The notes under the pieces are model-generated. The model saw only the letters and a program-made list of their open reading frames with translations, did no database searches and had not been told where the DNA came from. Position numbers and translations under genes: made by a program. A stretch of DNA of 64,000 nucleotides from Limosilactobacillus avistercoris (GTDB lineage Bacteria; Bacillota; Bacilli; Lactobacillales; Lactobacillaceae), in contig NZ_JACSQW010000004.1 in assembly GCF_014836425.1 (NCBI RefSeq), positions 59,915-123,914 of the forward strand. The letters are read 5' to 3'. This document shows positions 43,407-53,800 of the stretch, piece after piece; within the stretch, counting starts at the first letter, position 1; each line of letters opens with the position of its first letter.

Positions 43407-44245
43407 TAATTCTTCCCTTCATTATTCAACATAAAATTAAATGGATCGGTATTTAGCTGGTTTTGAATAATCTCAAAATCCCAGTTATTTTCTTTCTTCC
43501 ATTGTTCAAATAGCTCAGCTAATCGTTGTTCACAAATTGCCTCAATATGGTGTCCAGGATCAATTACAGTTAAATGGTTAGCAACCATATCATGTGCAAA
43601 GTGATAAGTGACATCACCGGTGACGTACGCATCTGCTCCCTTATCAACAGCTGCTTGCCAGAAGTCTTGACCAGCCCCACCAAGGACCGCTACTCGATGA
43701 ATTGGTTTGTCCATATCTGATGGAGCAGCAAGCCAACGAAGGCCCTTAATGCCGAAGATCCGCATACAGTATTGAGCAAATTCTTTAGCATTCATCGAAC
43801 CATTTAACGTTCCAATCCGGCCCATCCCAACTTCTTTTTGTGATACTGGGTCAAGACCAGCCTCAATCAGACGTTCCGTATTAGTTAACCGTAATTGACT
43901 AGCCAACCAATCATTCATTCCCCCATTTGCTGTATCTAAATTAGTATGGGCAGCATAAACTGTGATTCCATGACTAAGTAACTGGGCATACATTTCATTT
44001 TGTAAGATCCGAGTGTCAAGATTCTTTGCCGGATGAAACATAACTGGATGGTGGGCAAAGATAAAATCCACATCCTGTTCAATTGCTTCCTGCACAACTT
44101 CTGGACGGACATCCAGCGTTGTCATCAACCGCTCAATCGGTTTATCAGGATTCCCTAATTGGAGTCCCGGATTATCCCAACTTTCTGCCAATTTTGGACT
44201 AGCAAATTGTTCAAAGCGGTGAATCAATTCATTACCTGTCGTCAT
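43406..44245 (-). CDS. Nif3-like dinuclear metal centre protein (YqfO family)
   Basis: The 279-residue protein has the two metal-binding ends of the family: FAHHPVMFHPAKNLD near residue 70, and VTGDVTYHFAHDM with VIDPGHHIE near 220-240. It has the short form without the inserted PII-like domain of B. subtilis YqfO. It is often described as a GTP cyclohydrolase I type 2 homologue, but the function is unproven. It overlaps trmK by 14 bp, its usual partner. Confidence 0.9.
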   Translation of the reverse strand: MTTGNELIHRFEQFASPKLAESWDNPGLQLGNPDKPIERLMTTLDVRPEVVQEAIEQDVDFIFAHHPVMFHPAKNLDTRILQNEMYAQLLSHGITVYAAHTNLDTANGGMNDWLASQLRLTNTERLIEAGLDPVSQKEVGMGRIGTLNGSMNAKEFAQYCMRIFGIKGLRWLAAPSDMDKPIHRVAVLGGAGQDFWQAAVDKGADAYVTGDVTYHFAHDMVANHLTVIDPGHHIEAICEQRLAELFEQWKKENNWDFEIIQNQLNTDPFNFMLNNEGKN

Positions 44246-44939
44246 TATTTAACGCCTCCTCTATTAAAGCTATGTATTCCTCCTGTTGGTGAATCTTCTT
44301 AACCGGTGGTTGACTTGCATGGCTCATTTGTTGAAGCACCATTTTCTGTCGCTGTAGTTCACCATGCCATTTCTCATCAAACACGGGAGAATGTGCCTCA
44401 AGTAAAAACGGCCCAAAAGTCAGTTCGTACTTACTATAACGAAAAGGAACAATTGATGGTTCAGCAACAATCACTTCATAAATGTGGTCATCTTCAGCAA
44501 TCATTTTTTCAGCCATAATTTGGAATTGGTGGTCCATCAGCCACGTTCTTAATCGAGCCTCACCAACGTTCGGCTGTAATATCAAACGGGACACACCAGT
44601 CAATTTTTCGGGGTGGGCATCAAGAATTTGGGTAATTAATGCTCCCCCCATTCCCGCAATCGTAATTGTATCGATCCGATCGGCATCTTCAATTGCAGCT
44701 AAGCCATCTGCTAGTCGTGATTGAATAATATTAGCCAATTTTAATTTTTGAATCTCATGTACAGCATTTTCGTAGGGGCCCTTTACAACTTCACCTGCAA
44801 CCGCATAAGTAATTCGTTTCTGCAAGGCTAATGCCGCTGGTAAGTAACCATGATCAGATCCAATATCCGCTACTCGCGCTCCTTTGGGGACAAATTCAGC
44901 TACAGTTTCTAAGCGTTGGGATAAGTTTTGCGCATCCAC
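44232..44939 (-). CDS. trmK: tRNA (adenine(22)-N(1))-methyltransferase TrmK
   Basis: The 235-residue SAM-dependent enzyme has motif I VADIGSDHGYLPAAL and TITIAGMGGALI, then LQPNVGEARLRTWL. By family it makes m1A22 in tRNA. It lies immediately after rpoD in many Bacilli; here an aminotransferase gene lies between. Confidence 0.93.
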   Translation of the reverse strand: MDAQNLSQRLETVAEFVPKGARVADIGSDHGYLPAALALQKRITYAVAGEVVKGPYENAVHEIQKLKLANIIQSRLADGLAAIEDADRIDTITIAGMGGALITQILDAHPEKLTGVSRLILQPNVGEARLRTWLMDHQFQIMAEKMIAEDDHIYEVIVAEPSIVPFRYSKYELTFGPFLLEAHSPVFDEKWHGELQRQKMVLQQMSHASQPPVKKIHQQEEYIALIEEALNNDDR

Positions 44940-44995
44940 TCTCTACCATTTCCTCTCAACATTTCTTTATACATTAAGTATAGCAAATGTTTAAA

Positions 44996-45048
44996 AAAAG
45001 AGGAGGTTAACAACAAAGTCAATCCCGACTTCATTGCTCTCCCTCCAT
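44996..45048 (-). terminator. Probable terminator of the aminotransferase gene
   Basis: An interrupted stem on the minus strand (GGAGG/CCTCC, GCAA/TTGT, AAGTC/GACTT) is followed by TCTTTTTTT, just after the stop at 45054. Confidence 0.5.
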
Positions 45049-45053
45049 CTTTT

Positions 45054-46238
45054 CTAATTTAGTTCTTTTACAAATTTACCAATCCGGTTAAGTGCCTCAT
45101 GAAGATCCTCATCTGAAGATGCGTATGAAAGACGAACATAGCCTTCACCACCAGCACCAAAAGCACTTCCCGGAGTTACACCAACCTTAGCTTGATGGGC
45201 TAATTCAGTAGCAAATTTAACGTCATCCTTGCCAAATGCTTCCGGAATCTTTGCAAAGATGTAAAATGCTCCTTCTGGCGTTGACATTTCAAAACCAAGA
45301 TCACGTAAACCAGCAGTTACAAAATCACGACGCTTTTCGTAAATCTTGCGGAATTCAACCGGATCATCTTGACCATTATTCAATGCTTCGACAGCTGCTG
45401 CCTGAACATTATCCGTAACGGTGGTTACAAGGAAGGCGTGCATTTTACCAATACTTGCAATAATCTCTTGCGGACCAGCCACATAGCCTAACCGATAACC
45501 GGTCATTGCATGAGACTTTGATAATCCAGAAATAAAGATCGTTCGGTTAGGGATAATTGAAGCCAATGAGTAGTGATCAACCCCATAAACAAGGTCACTA
45601 TAAATCTCATCAGCAATTGCGTATAAGTGGTGTTTTTCGATTACTTTTGCTAACCCCTTCAAAGTTTCTTCCGGATATTCACGACCAGTTGGATTACTTG
45701 GGTAGTTCAAGAGAACTGCTCGTGCACCGTGGCCTTCCTTTTGCAATATTTCTTCAAGCTTTTCTGGAGTTAAAACAAAGCCATCAGCAGATGTATCAAC
45801 CTGAATTGGCGTTGCACCAGCCATTGCTACTAAGGGGAAGTAGAGTGCAAACACTGGTGTTGGAATGATTACCTTGTCACCAGTATTCAATAAGGAAAAC
45901 AGGGTTGCTGCTAATGCTTCAGTCGCACCAACCGTTACCACAACTTCATTTTCTGGATCATAATCAACACCACGGGTTCGCTTGATATAGCCAGAAATTG
46001 CTTTCAATAATTCCGGTTTACCCATTTGTGGTGCATAATGAGAATCATTATCTTGAATACTCTTAATTGCTGCCTGCTTAACGTGTTCCGGAGTATTCAT
46101 ATCTGGTTCTCCAAGGGTCAATTTAATAATCCCAGGAATCTTAGAAACTGAGCGGTCAAACGCACGAATCCCTGAAGGGGAAGTGGCTGCTAATTTATGA
46201 TTAATAGTACCTGTCAGGTCTTTAGCTAATTCTGGCAT
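45054..46238 (-). CDS. PLP-dependent aminotransferase, class I (PatA/AraT-like)
   Basis: The 394-residue enzyme shows LTLGEPDMNTP, TVGATEALAATLFSL, NYPSNPTGREY, AIADEIYSDLVYG and the PLP lysine in SGLSKSHAMTGYRLGYVAG. It belongs to the subgroup handling aromatic or N-acetyl-diaminopimelate substrates; the exact substrate cannot be fixed from sequence. It is monocistronic, with a dyad operator in its promoter. Confidence 0.9.
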   Translation of the reverse strand: MPELAKDLTGTINHKLAATSPSGIRAFDRSVSKIPGIIKLTLGEPDMNTPEHVKQAAIKSIQDNDSHYAPQMGKPELLKAISGYIKRTRGVDYDPENEVVVTVGATEALAATLFSLLNTGDKVIIPTPVFALYFPLVAMAGATPIQVDTSADGFVLTPEKLEEILQKEGHGARAVLLNYPSNPTGREYPEETLKGLAKVIEKHHLYAIADEIYSDLVYGVDHYSLASIIPNRTIFISGLSKSHAMTGYRLGYVAGPQEIIASIGKMHAFLVTTVTDNVQAAAVEALNNGQDDPVEFRKIYEKRRDFVTAGLRDLGFEMSTPEGAFYIFAKIPEAFGKDDVKFATELAHQAKVGVTPGSAFGAGGEGYVRLSYASSDEDLHEALNRIGKFVKELN

Positions 46239-46299
46239 AACGACGGTTCCTCCTTGTTAAAAAACACACATTATAAAGAAAATTAAGTAAAATCATTTA

Positions 46300-46320
46300 A
46301 AACTTAAACAATTTAAGTTT
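46300..46320. promoter_or_regulatory. Palindrome overlapping the aminotransferase promoter -10
   Basis: AAACTTAAA-CAA-TTTAAGTTT is a perfect 9-bp dyad with a 3-base centre. It overlaps the -10 box of the promoter at 46317-46345, so a bound regulator would block transcription. The regulator is unknown. Confidence 0.5.
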
Positions 46321-46345
46321 ACTTTGTTTACTACCCTTAAGTCAA
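46317..46345 (-). promoter_or_regulatory. Promoter of the aminotransferase gene
   Basis: -35 TTGACT (46340-46345) and -10 TAAACT (46317-46322) with a 17-bp spacer, 79 bp before the start. A TATAAT nearer the gene (46270-46275) lacks a good -35. Confidence 0.5.
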
Positions 46346-46469
46346 GATTTCTTTAATCATTTTCTTATAATTATTTAATTTAATAAGTATTTATTTAAAA
46401 ATAATTAATAAAATAAGGTAACTCTAAAATAAATTCAAACATAACCACCATATTTTTCGTTTAAACTAA

Positions 46470-46495
46470 AAAGAGACCCAAGTCTGAGTCTCTTT
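46470..46495 (-). terminator. Terminator of rpoD
   Basis: AAAGAGAC / GTCTCTTT with a 10-base loop, followed by TTTAGTTT on the minus strand, 8 bp after the rpoD stop. Confidence 0.75.
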
Positions 46496-46502
46496 CACAT
46501 AA

Positions 46503-47645
46503 TTATTCCAAGAAATCCTTTAATTGCTTAGACCGTGATGGGTGGCGTAACTTCCGCAATGCCTTTGCTTCAATTTGCCGGATCCGTTCACGGGTAACTC
46601 CAAAGACTTTCCCGACTTCCTCCAATGTTCTGGTCCGACCATCATCAAGGCCAAAGCGAAGACGTAATACATTTTCTTCCCGATCCGTTAACGTATCAAG
46701 AACGTTTTCTAGTTGCTTCTTCATCATTTCATAAGCAGCATGATCAGCTGGACTAGTTGCATCCTGGTCTTCAATGAAATCACCTAAGTGTGAATCATCC
46801 TCTTCACCAATTGGCGTTTCAAGAGAAACTGGTTCTTGAGCAATCTTAAGGATGTTTCTTACCTTTTCAGTTGGCATGTCCATCTCGGCACCAATTTCTT
46901 CTGGTAATGGTTCACGACCTAGATCCTGGAGCAACTGCCGTTGGATCCGAATCAATTTATTAATTGTTTCTACCATGTGGACTGGAATCCGAATTGTCCG
47001 AGCTTGGTCAGCAATTGCCCGAGTAATCGCCTGACGGATCCACCAAGTAGCATAGGTTGAGAATTTGAATCCACGCCGGTAATCAAACTTTTCAACGGCC
47101 TTCATCAGACCCATGTTCCCTTCTTGAATTAAGTCAAGGAATTGCATTCCCCGACCAACATACCGTTTAGCAATTGAAACAACTAACCGCAAGTTAGCTT
47201 CAGCAAGTTCTTGCTTAGCTTCTTCGTCTCCTTGTTCAATTCGTAATGCCAAGGCTACTTCTTCGTCAGCACTCAAGAGATTAACCCGACCAATTTCCTT
47301 TAAGTACATCCGAACAGGATCGTTAATCTTAACCCCAGTTGGTGCAGAAGTATCCTTCATTGCCTTTTGGGATAGTTTTTCGGTTGCCTTTAATGCTCGA
47401 GGATCTGGATCACCATTTTCATCAACAACACTAATTCCTGAATCTTCGACGTTTTGAAGTAGATTATCGATCCCATCGGCATTTAATTCGAATGGCTTTG
47501 CAACAAGTTCTGTTAAATCGCTATACTTAATGTGCTTACGCTTCTTATAAGTACGAATTAGTTTACCAACAGCGGTATCATACTTTTTTTGATCGAAGTT
47601 ATCACTATTTGAAATGATGATTTCTTTCTTTTTACTTTTTGCCAT
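46503..47645 (-). CDS. rpoD: RNA polymerase primary sigma factor RpoD (SigA)
   Basis: The 380-residue protein is a group 1 sigma factor. Region 1.2 is around [17 protein letters not shown], and region 2 around [19 protein letters not shown] and [13 protein letters not shown]. Region 3 follows, and region 4 has the [24 protein letters not shown] short acidic N-terminus replaces the long region 1.1. It abuts dnaG (1 bp), the classical macromolecular synthesis operon. Confidence 0.98.
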   Translation of the reverse strand: MAKSKKKEIIISNSDNFDQKKYDTAVGKLIRTYKKRKHIKYSDLTELVAKPFELNADGIDNLLQNVEDSGISVVDENGDPDPRALKATEKLSQKAMKDTSAPTGVKINDPVRMYLKEIGRVNLLSADEEVALALRIEQGDEEAKQELAEANLRLVVSIAKRYVGRGMQFLDLIQEGNMGLMKAVEKFDYRRGFKFSTYATWWIRQAITRAIADQARTIRIPVHMVETINKLIRIQRQLLQDLGREPLPEEIGAEMDMPTEKVRNILKIAQEPVSLETPIGEEDDSHLGDFIEDQDATSPADHAAYEMMKKQLENVLDTLTDREENVLRLRFGLDDGRTRTLEEVGKVFGVTRERIRQIEAKALRKLRHPSRSKQLKDFLE

Positions 47646-47646
47646 A

Positions 47647-49515
47647 TTAATTGGTCTCCTCCGCTTTTAATTCTTGTTGCTTTTTTAACAGTTTTATCAA
47701 TTCCATTGTTAGTTGAGTTGCTAACTCATTATTGTTTAGTGAACTTGCTTCCCTAATCTGTGACTGTAATTCTTTAATCTTCTGTGATAGTGGAATTTGC
47801 TTTTGAATCAGTTGAATACAGTCATCAATTAATTGCATATCTACAACCTCATCAACATTTAATTGTTCAATTTGACCCAATGTTGAACGAATACTATCTT
47901 CCTTTAGATAATCCATTAGTCCTGCAGCCGAATACTCACCATGTTCAGAAAAATAACCCTCCGCTAATAAGTATAACGTTTGATAGCGCTCATGTGCAAA
48001 GTGAAAATTATTTATTGCTGTCACATGGTCCCATACTTCTTGATCGTGAAACATGTATCTTAATAATAGCTGCTCAGCTAACTCAGTCCGATTAATCTTT
48101 TTTTGCTGCTGAACAGTATGGCTAACAATCGGTTGAGCATGTATAGCCGTGGCAGAGCGCAAGGGAGAATGCCCTTTAATTCCTAAGCGATGGCTAATCT
48201 CCACTAGCTGGCTTTTTAACGTCGCCTTATCAAGATCAAACTCTTTTGCCAGTTTTGTAAGGTACATATCTTGTTCTAATGAAGATGGCAGGGTTGCAAG
48301 TAGTTTCAGTGATTGATCCAAATAAGAAATCAACTCGTTCTGATTATTAAGGTTCTTATTTATCCGGTAGAAACGCAAATAAAAGTCAACTACTGTTTCT
48401 TCCTGATCAACTAGGTACTTACTAAATTTTGTAGCACCATTTTGCTGAACATATTCGTCAGGATCAACACCAGCTGGCAATTGGACGACCCGTAATTGCA
48501 TCCCCTGCGGCTGGTGATCACGAAAAAGGCTGATTGCCCGATCAATCGCGTTCTGCCCAGCTGAATCACCATCATAACAAATATCAACTTGGTTAACTGC
48601 ACGACCAAGAACTGCTACTTGTTCCTCTGTTAAACTAGTTCCCATTGAGGCAACCCCATTTTTGACGCCCGCAGCATAAGCAGAAATAACATCCATAAAT
48701 CCTTCAAACAGGTAAATCTTTGATGCCTGTCGTGCTTCTTTTCGAGCAACGTCAAAATTGAAGAGGGTTCGTCGCTTATTAAAAATGGGTGTTTCAGGAC
48801 TATTTAAATACTTTGGTGTATCTTCCGGAACTTTACCAATTACCCGACCAGAAAAGCCAATTACTCGACCATATTGATTTCGAAGAGGGTACATTACACG
48901 GCCAACAAAGCGATCATGTAGTTCTCCTTCATTATTTTCAACAAACAATCCCGATTTTCTTAACAGCTGGTAATCATTAACTTTCTGGGTTAAAAATGGC
49001 TTTAAAATTCGCTGCTCAGGCGCAAAGCCAAGATTAAAATCATTAATAAGCTCGTCAGTCATTCCCCGCCCTTTTAAGTACTTCAATGCCTGAGCTCCAG
49101 CTGGGGTATTTAAAAGGACATGGTGGTACAATTTAGCGGCCTCTTCATGCATCATCATTAATTTACCGTTAGGGGTATCACTATTCTGCTTATTATCCTT
49201 ACTATTATTATCAAGATATTGAGACGGCATCTCAATATTAGCTAATTGGGCCACTTCCTCAACAGCTTCAGTAAACGGAATATGTTTCAATTCCATTAAA
49301 AACTGGAATACATTTCCACCGCGACCACAACCAAAGCAATAATAAAATTGCTTTTGTATATTAACATTAAAGGAAGGAGTCCGTTCCTCATGAAATGGAC
49401 AAAGACCAACAAATCCCTTACCAGACTGATGGAGTTGAACATAATGACCAATCACGTCACTAATATCTACAGAATTCCGGATCCGATCGATGATCTCTGA
49501 TGGTATTCTTGCCAC
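47647..49515 (-). CDS. dnaG: DNA primase DnaG
   Basis: The 622-residue primase has the N-terminal zinc finger ([19 protein letters not shown]), the TOPRIM domain ([30 protein letters not shown]) and a C-terminal helicase-binding domain. It uses a GTG start at 49515 with a GGGGGGTG ribosome site. It makes RNA primers for DnaE/PolC and is cotranscribed with rpoD. Confidence 0.97.
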   Translation of the reverse strand: MARIPSEIIDRIRNSVDISDVIGHYVQLHQSGKGFVGLCPFHEERTPSFNVNIQKQFYYCFGCGRGGNVFQFLMELKHIPFTEAVEEVAQLANIEMPSQYLDNNSKDNKQNSDTPNGKLMMMHEEAAKLYHHVLLNTPAGAQALKYLKGRGMTDELINDFNLGFAPEQRILKPFLTQKVNDYQLLRKSGLFVENNEGELHDRFVGRVMYPLRNQYGRVIGFSGRVIGKVPEDTPKYLNSPETPIFNKRRTLFNFDVARKEARQASKIYLFEGFMDVISAYAAGVKNGVASMGTSLTEEQVAVLGRAVNQVDICYDGDSAGQNAIDRAISLFRDHQPQGMQLRVVQLPAGVDPDEYVQQNGATKFSKYLVDQEETVVDFYLRFYRINKNLNNQNELISYLDQSLKLLATLPSSLEQDMYLTKLAKEFDLDKATLKSQLVEISHRLGIKGHSPLRSATAIHAQPIVSHTVQQQKKINRTELAEQLLLRYMFHDQEVWDHVTAINNFHFAHERYQTLYLLAEGYFSEHGEYSAAGLMDYLKEDSIRSTLGQIEQLNVDEVVDMQLIDDCIQLIQKQIPLSQKIKELQSQIREASSLNNNELATQLTMELIKLLKKQQELKAEETN

Positions 49516-49614
49516 TAGCTGACACCCCCCATTTATACTAAGACAGCTACGAAAGGCCGCAACCTCATCGGAATGCGACCTCCATAACTATTTAGCCAAA
49601 ATTAACTAACATAT

Positions 49615-49642
49615 ATGATACCACAAGTTAACAACAATACAA
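49615..49642 (-). promoter_or_regulatory. Promoter of dnaG-rpoD
   Basis: -35 TTGTAT (49637-49642) and -10 TATCAT (49615-49620) with a 16-bp spacer in the glyS-dnaG gap. A GC-rich hairpin (GGTCGCA/TGCGGCC, about 49550-49580) lies in the leader without a clear T-run, so read-through from glyS is also possible. Confidence 0.5.
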
Positions 49643-49652
49643 TTAAAAAGGC

Positions 49653-51728
49653 TTATTTAACAATCAGTTTATCCAAATTACCAATTAAGTATGCTTGTTG
49701 AGCAAGAATTCCCAACTGGGTTAAACGATTATTCTTAATACTCTCGTCCTTATCCATAATCATATTTTCATCAAAGTACTCATTAATAATTGGTGCTAGT
49801 GAACGGAGTGCTGTAAAGTTTTCGTCAACTGTTCGTTGCTCTGCTTTACTGGTCAAATCATTTACTGCATCATATAACTTTTGTTCTGATGGATTTTGGA
49901 ACAGGCTAGGATCTACCTTGGTGGCAGAATCATTCTTCCCCTTCTTTGCAATCCGGAGTACCCGGGTCAATGCTTCAATAACTTCCTTAAAGTTTTCATC
50001 ATCATGATGAGCCTTAATTGAGTTTGCGGCATCAAGGATATTTTCAATATCATTAGAGTTAGTATCAGTAACAGCATCAATCACATCGTGCTTCATGTGC
50101 TGACCACTTAATAACTGGTGGATCCGATCCATAAAGAAGGCACGAACTTGATCTGCGTTATTATCAATATCAATGTCAACATCAAGATTTGCTTCAGCAA
50201 AGGCTTTGATAATTTCTGGTTGAATATCCAATAATGGTAAGTGCCAATTCCGATCAGCAATAATCCGCACGATACCGAAGGCTTGCCGCCGCAATGCATA
50301 CGGATCATTTGAACCACTTGGAATCATATCAACAGCAAAGAAGCTCATAATACTATCAAGCTTATCCGCAATTGCTAAGGCAGCCCCAATCTTACTTTCT
50401 GGTAACGCTCCTTCTGCAGAAACCGGCATGTAGTGTTCACGAATTGCTTGAGCAACATCTGCCTTTTCACCAAAGAGCTTAGCATAAATTTCACCCATTA
50501 CCCCTTGCAATTCAGCAAATTCACCAACCATTTGTGTTGTTAAATCAAACTTATAGATATTAGCCGCACGATCTAGATCAGCTAATTCTTCTTCACTGAA
50601 GTTTAATTGCTTTCCAATTACTGCCGCAATCACAGCAACTCGTTGCATCTTATCATACATTGAGCTGATCTTGTCATGGAAACTAACCCGCTTTAGTCGT
50701 TCAACATAATCTGCAATGCTCAACTTTTGGTCTTCTTCATAGAAGAACTTAGCATCTTCAAGTCGTGGAACCAAGACCCGTTCGTTACCCTTAATCACAT
50801 TTTCCAGATAATCTGTATTACCATTACGAACAGCAATAAAGTTTGGTAGGAGGTTTCCTTCATGATCACGAAGATAGAAGAACCGTTGATTATCCTTCAT
50901 GGAAGTAATTAGAACAGCATCTGGAAGGACCAGGTATTTCTTATCAAATGAACCAGAAAAGGCGGTTGGCCATTCAACCAAATTATTAACTTCTTCTAGC
51001 AGGTCAGGATCCTTATCAATTACCCAATCATTGCTAGAAACGATCTTATCAATTTGCTCTTCAATCAGTTGTTTCCGCTTTGCTTGATCAGCAATGACAA
51101 AATCATCATGCAATGCCTTTTCATAATCGGTTGCTTGTTTCAATTCAACCTCATGACCAAGGAAACGGTGACCACGAGTAGTCCGTCCCGCCTCAATGTC
51201 AAGAATCTTAAATGGCACTACTTGGTCATCTAGTAATGAAACTAACCACCGAATTGGCCGAATAAATTGGAGATTATTGTAGCCCCACTTCATTAGTGTT
51301 GGGAAAGTCATTGAGGTGATCACATCTGGTAATCCCTTAAGCACTTCGGCAACAGGCTTACCAGCAATATGCTTTTCAACAAAAACATATTCAACACCCT
51401 TTACCTCTTTGAACTCAATGTCATCAACTGAGGCTCCTTGACCACGAGTAAACCCAATTGCGGCCTTTGTCCAGTTACCGTCTGCATCTTGGGCAATCTT
51501 TTTAGCTGGTCCCTTAACAGATTCATCAATATCTGGTTGCTTATCACTTAAGCCGTGGATTAAGAGTGCCATCCGCCGTGGGGTCGCAAATTCTTGGATC
51601 TCATCAAAAGAAATCCGTTGTTCCTTAAGATACTTTGCTACCCGTTCATGTAACTGCTTAATGTTTGGTGTTACAACATGGGCAGGCATTTCTTCAACGC
51701 CGACTTCTAGTAAGTATGAGTTAGCCAT
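49653..51728 (-). CDS. glyS: Glycyl-tRNA synthetase beta subunit
   Basis: The 691-residue subunit starts with SYLLEVGVEEMPAHVV, has the PTLMKWGYNN and WPTAFSGSF segments, and ends with a DALR-type anticodon-binding domain. The start at 51728 (GGGGG site, overlapping the glyQ stop) is preferred to an upstream open extension. It forms the alpha2-beta2 enzyme with GlyQ. Confidence 0.97.
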   Translation of the reverse strand: MANSYLLEVGVEEMPAHVVTPNIKQLHERVAKYLKEQRISFDEIQEFATPRRMALLIHGLSDKQPDIDESVKGPAKKIAQDADGNWTKAAIGFTRGQGASVDDIEFKEVKGVEYVFVEKHIAGKPVAEVLKGLPDVITSMTFPTLMKWGYNNLQFIRPIRWLVSLLDDQVVPFKILDIEAGRTTRGHRFLGHEVELKQATDYEKALHDDFVIADQAKRKQLIEEQIDKIVSSNDWVIDKDPDLLEEVNNLVEWPTAFSGSFDKKYLVLPDAVLITSMKDNQRFFYLRDHEGNLLPNFIAVRNGNTDYLENVIKGNERVLVPRLEDAKFFYEEDQKLSIADYVERLKRVSFHDKISSMYDKMQRVAVIAAVIGKQLNFSEEELADLDRAANIYKFDLTTQMVGEFAELQGVMGEIYAKLFGEKADVAQAIREHYMPVSAEGALPESKIGAALAIADKLDSIMSFFAVDMIPSGSNDPYALRRQAFGIVRIIADRNWHLPLLDIQPEIIKAFAEANLDVDIDIDNNADQVRAFFMDRIHQLLSGQHMKHDVIDAVTDTNSNDIENILDAANSIKAHHDDENFKEVIEALTRVLRIAKKGKNDSATKVDPSLFQNPSEQKLYDAVNDLTSKAEQRTVDENFTALRSLAPIINEYFDENMIMDKDESIKNNRLTQLGILAQQAYLIGNLDKLIVK

Positions 51729-51729
51729 G

Positions 51730-52725
51730 TTACTTGTCCCCCTTTTGTGCTTTCTTTGCCTTTTTAGTAGCTTGCTTAGCTGCCCGTTGCTTAGCTTTTT
51801 CAGCTTTCTTTGTGTATTCATCTAATGTCTTTTGCCGAAGCTTTTCATCATGAATTAGTGGGAAGCCGCGTTTCCGTCGTTCTTCAACAAAGGCCTTAGC
51901 AATGGACTTTGCCATAATCCGGATTCGGTGAAGGTAACCAGCACGTTCAGTAACGGAAACAGCACCACGAGCATCTAATAAGTTAAAGGTATGGCTACAC
52001 TTTAGAACATAATCATATGCTGGGTGAACTAACCCAAGCTTAATTAACCGTTTTGCTTCAGTTTCATAGTTATTAAATTCTTTTAGTAGCATGTCTTGGT
52101 TACTTTCTTCAAATGCGTATTTGGAGTGTTCATATTCAGGTTCCTTAAAGATATCACCATAAAGAACACCATCAGCCCATTCAAGATCATAAACTGAATC
52201 AACATTTTGAATATATTCAGCTAACCGTTCAAGTCCATAAGTAACTTCGGCAGCTACTGGGTTCATTGGTAATTCACCAACTACTTGGAAGTAAGTAAAT
52301 TGAGTAACTTCCATTCCATCAAGCCAAATTTCCCAACCAACACCTGCACATCCCATTGAAGGGTTTTCCCAGTTATCTTCAACAAAACGGATATCATGTT
52401 CAAGTGGGTCAATTCCTAATTCACGGAGACTTCCTAAATAAAGTTCCTGAATATTATCAGGGGATGGCTTCATAATCACTTGGAATTGGTGGTGTTGGTA
52501 TAGACGATTAGGATTTTCACCATACCGTCCATCGGCAGGCCGCCGTGATGGTTCGACATAAGCAGCATTCCATGGTTCTGGACCAATTGCTCGCAAGAAG
52601 GTGTAAGGACTCATTGTTCCGGCACCTTTTTCATTATCATAAGCTTGCATCAACATGCAGCCTTGCTTTGCCCAGTACTTTTCAAGTGTAAATATAATAT
52701 CTTGAACACTTAACTTATCAGACAT
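51730..52725 (-). CDS. glyQ: Glycyl-tRNA synthetase alpha subunit
   Basis: The 331-residue catalytic subunit shows [39 protein letters not shown] and [19 protein letters not shown], the class II core. It ends in an unusually Lys/Ala-rich tail (about 290-331). Start ATG 52725 follows AAAGGAAG. Expression is controlled by the upstream T-box. Confidence 0.97.
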   Translation of the reverse strand: MSDKLSVQDIIFTLEKYWAKQGCMLMQAYDNEKGAGTMSPYTFLRAIGPEPWNAAYVEPSRRPADGRYGENPNRLYQHHQFQVIMKPSPDNIQELYLGSLRELGIDPLEHDIRFVEDNWENPSMGCAGVGWEIWLDGMEVTQFTYFQVVGELPMNPVAAEVTYGLERLAEYIQNVDSVYDLEWADGVLYGDIFKEPEYEHSKYAFEESNQDMLLKEFNNYETEAKRLIKLGLVHPAYDYVLKCSHTFNLLDARGAVSVTERAGYLHRIRIMAKSIAKAFVEERRKRGFPLIHDEKLRQKTLDEYTKKAEKAKQRAAKQATKKAKKAQKGDK

Positions 52726-52741
52726 ATAGACTCTTCCTTTC

Positions 52742-52966
52742 AAAAAAGTCCCTGTAGAAACTAGTCTACGACCAATTTCTACAGGGACGAATTAATTCGC
52801 GGTTCCACCCTGCTTTTTTGTATTGCTACAAAACAGCTTAGTTAGTACAGCTGCTAAAGTGCCCCACTAATAGACTAATTCAAGGGCTTTCACTCTCCCC
52901 TTGTCGCTTCACATTAATCATCATTAGCTTTTTCTTTGTCATTGCTGTAAATATATTTTTATACGT
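52742..52966 (-). ncRNA. Glycine T-box riboswitch of glyQS
   Basis: The leader carries the conserved T-box sequence AGGGTGGNACCGCG at 52798-52811 (minus strand). An intrinsic terminator follows, GTCCCTGTAGAAA / TTTCTACAGGGAC plus a run of Ts (52742-52788), with a longer stem I region upstream. Uncharged tRNA-Gly would pair with it and form the antiterminator. Context (glyQS) gives glycine specificity; I did not resolve the specifier codon with certainty. Confidence 0.93.
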
Positions 52967-52971
52967 GACTT

Positions 52972-53000
52972 ATAATAGATAAACATCTTCTAAATGTCAA
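52972..53000 (-). promoter_or_regulatory. Promoter of the T-box-glyQS transcript
   Basis: Consensus -35 TTGACA (52995-53000) and -10 TATTAT (52972-52977) with a 17-bp spacer, directly after recO. Confidence 0.8.
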
Positions 53001-53011
53001 TTGGCAAATTG

Positions 53012-53782
53012 TTATTTTTTTAATTTCTCTTCCCATTTTCCCATTTGACGGATAAACCGTTTACTCTTTAAATTTAATCCAACTTCATTATCATACAACG
53101 AATCTAATACAAACTGGATACGACGCTTAGTAGAAGGATTAATTTTAATTGAGTTAAGCTTTTGGAGGTTTAAGGTTGAAAACCGTTGTAAATAATAAAC
53201 AGACCGTGGATCAAGGTGCATTCGTCGCTCATCAAGATGCCAATGATTTCGACAAAGCATTCCTCCAGACTGTTCCGAAAAGTCTAGGGGAATATCATCA
53301 CGCCCACAAATAACACACCGATCCCACGTTGGCGAAACACCAAAGCGTATCAGTAATTGTGTTTCAATGACATTTGCGATTACCTGTTCATCAAGTCCTT
53401 GGTTAATTAGTTTTAGAGCAGCAGCAACCTGCTCAAACCAGCCACCAATTCCTTGACCATCTTGAAATGCGCTATCAACTAAAGCCAGAATATACGTAGA
53501 GTATGCATTTTTACTAATATCAGTTGCAATATTCCGATATTGAGCTGTATCACTGGCCGCATTAATAAAGCTGAGCCCATCATTAGCCAATGATCCAATA
53601 TATTCACCATAGGTAAATGGCAAAATATCTGCAGCTAAACGAAAGCCCCGTTTTTTAGCCCCTTTAACAAAAAACATTGCCGGGCCAATTTTATCAGTTA
53701 AGATTTTTACCAGGAGATCCCGCTCGCGATAATCGCGACGAAACATTATAATTCCCCGAAAATCAGTATTAATCCGACTCAT
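53012..53782 (-). CDS. recO: DNA repair protein RecO
   Basis: The 256-residue protein has an N-terminal OB fold (FRGIIMFRRDYRERDLLVKIL) and a zinc-binding CVICGR...LCRNH motif near residue 150-180. It loads RecA with RecR. It follows era by 18 bp, the typical era-recO order. Confidence 0.95.
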   Translation of the reverse strand: MSRINTDFRGIIMFRRDYRERDLLVKILTDKIGPAMFFVKGAKKRGFRLAADILPFTYGEYIGSLANDGLSFINAASDTAQYRNIATDISKNAYSTYILALVDSAFQDGQGIGGWFEQVAAALKLINQGLDEQVIANVIETQLLIRFGVSPTWDRCVICGRDDIPLDFSEQSGGMLCRNHWHLDERRMHLDPRSVYYLQRFSTLNLQKLNSIKINPSTKRRIQFVLDSLYDNEVGLNLKSKRFIRQMGKWEEKLKK

Positions 53783-53800
53783 TGGGGTTCATCCCTTCAA

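Noticed and set aside
49550..49580. glyS terminator
   Set aside because: The hairpin is GC-rich, but lacks a proper T-run and lies downstream of the dnaG promoter, so it is better regarded as a leader hairpin.
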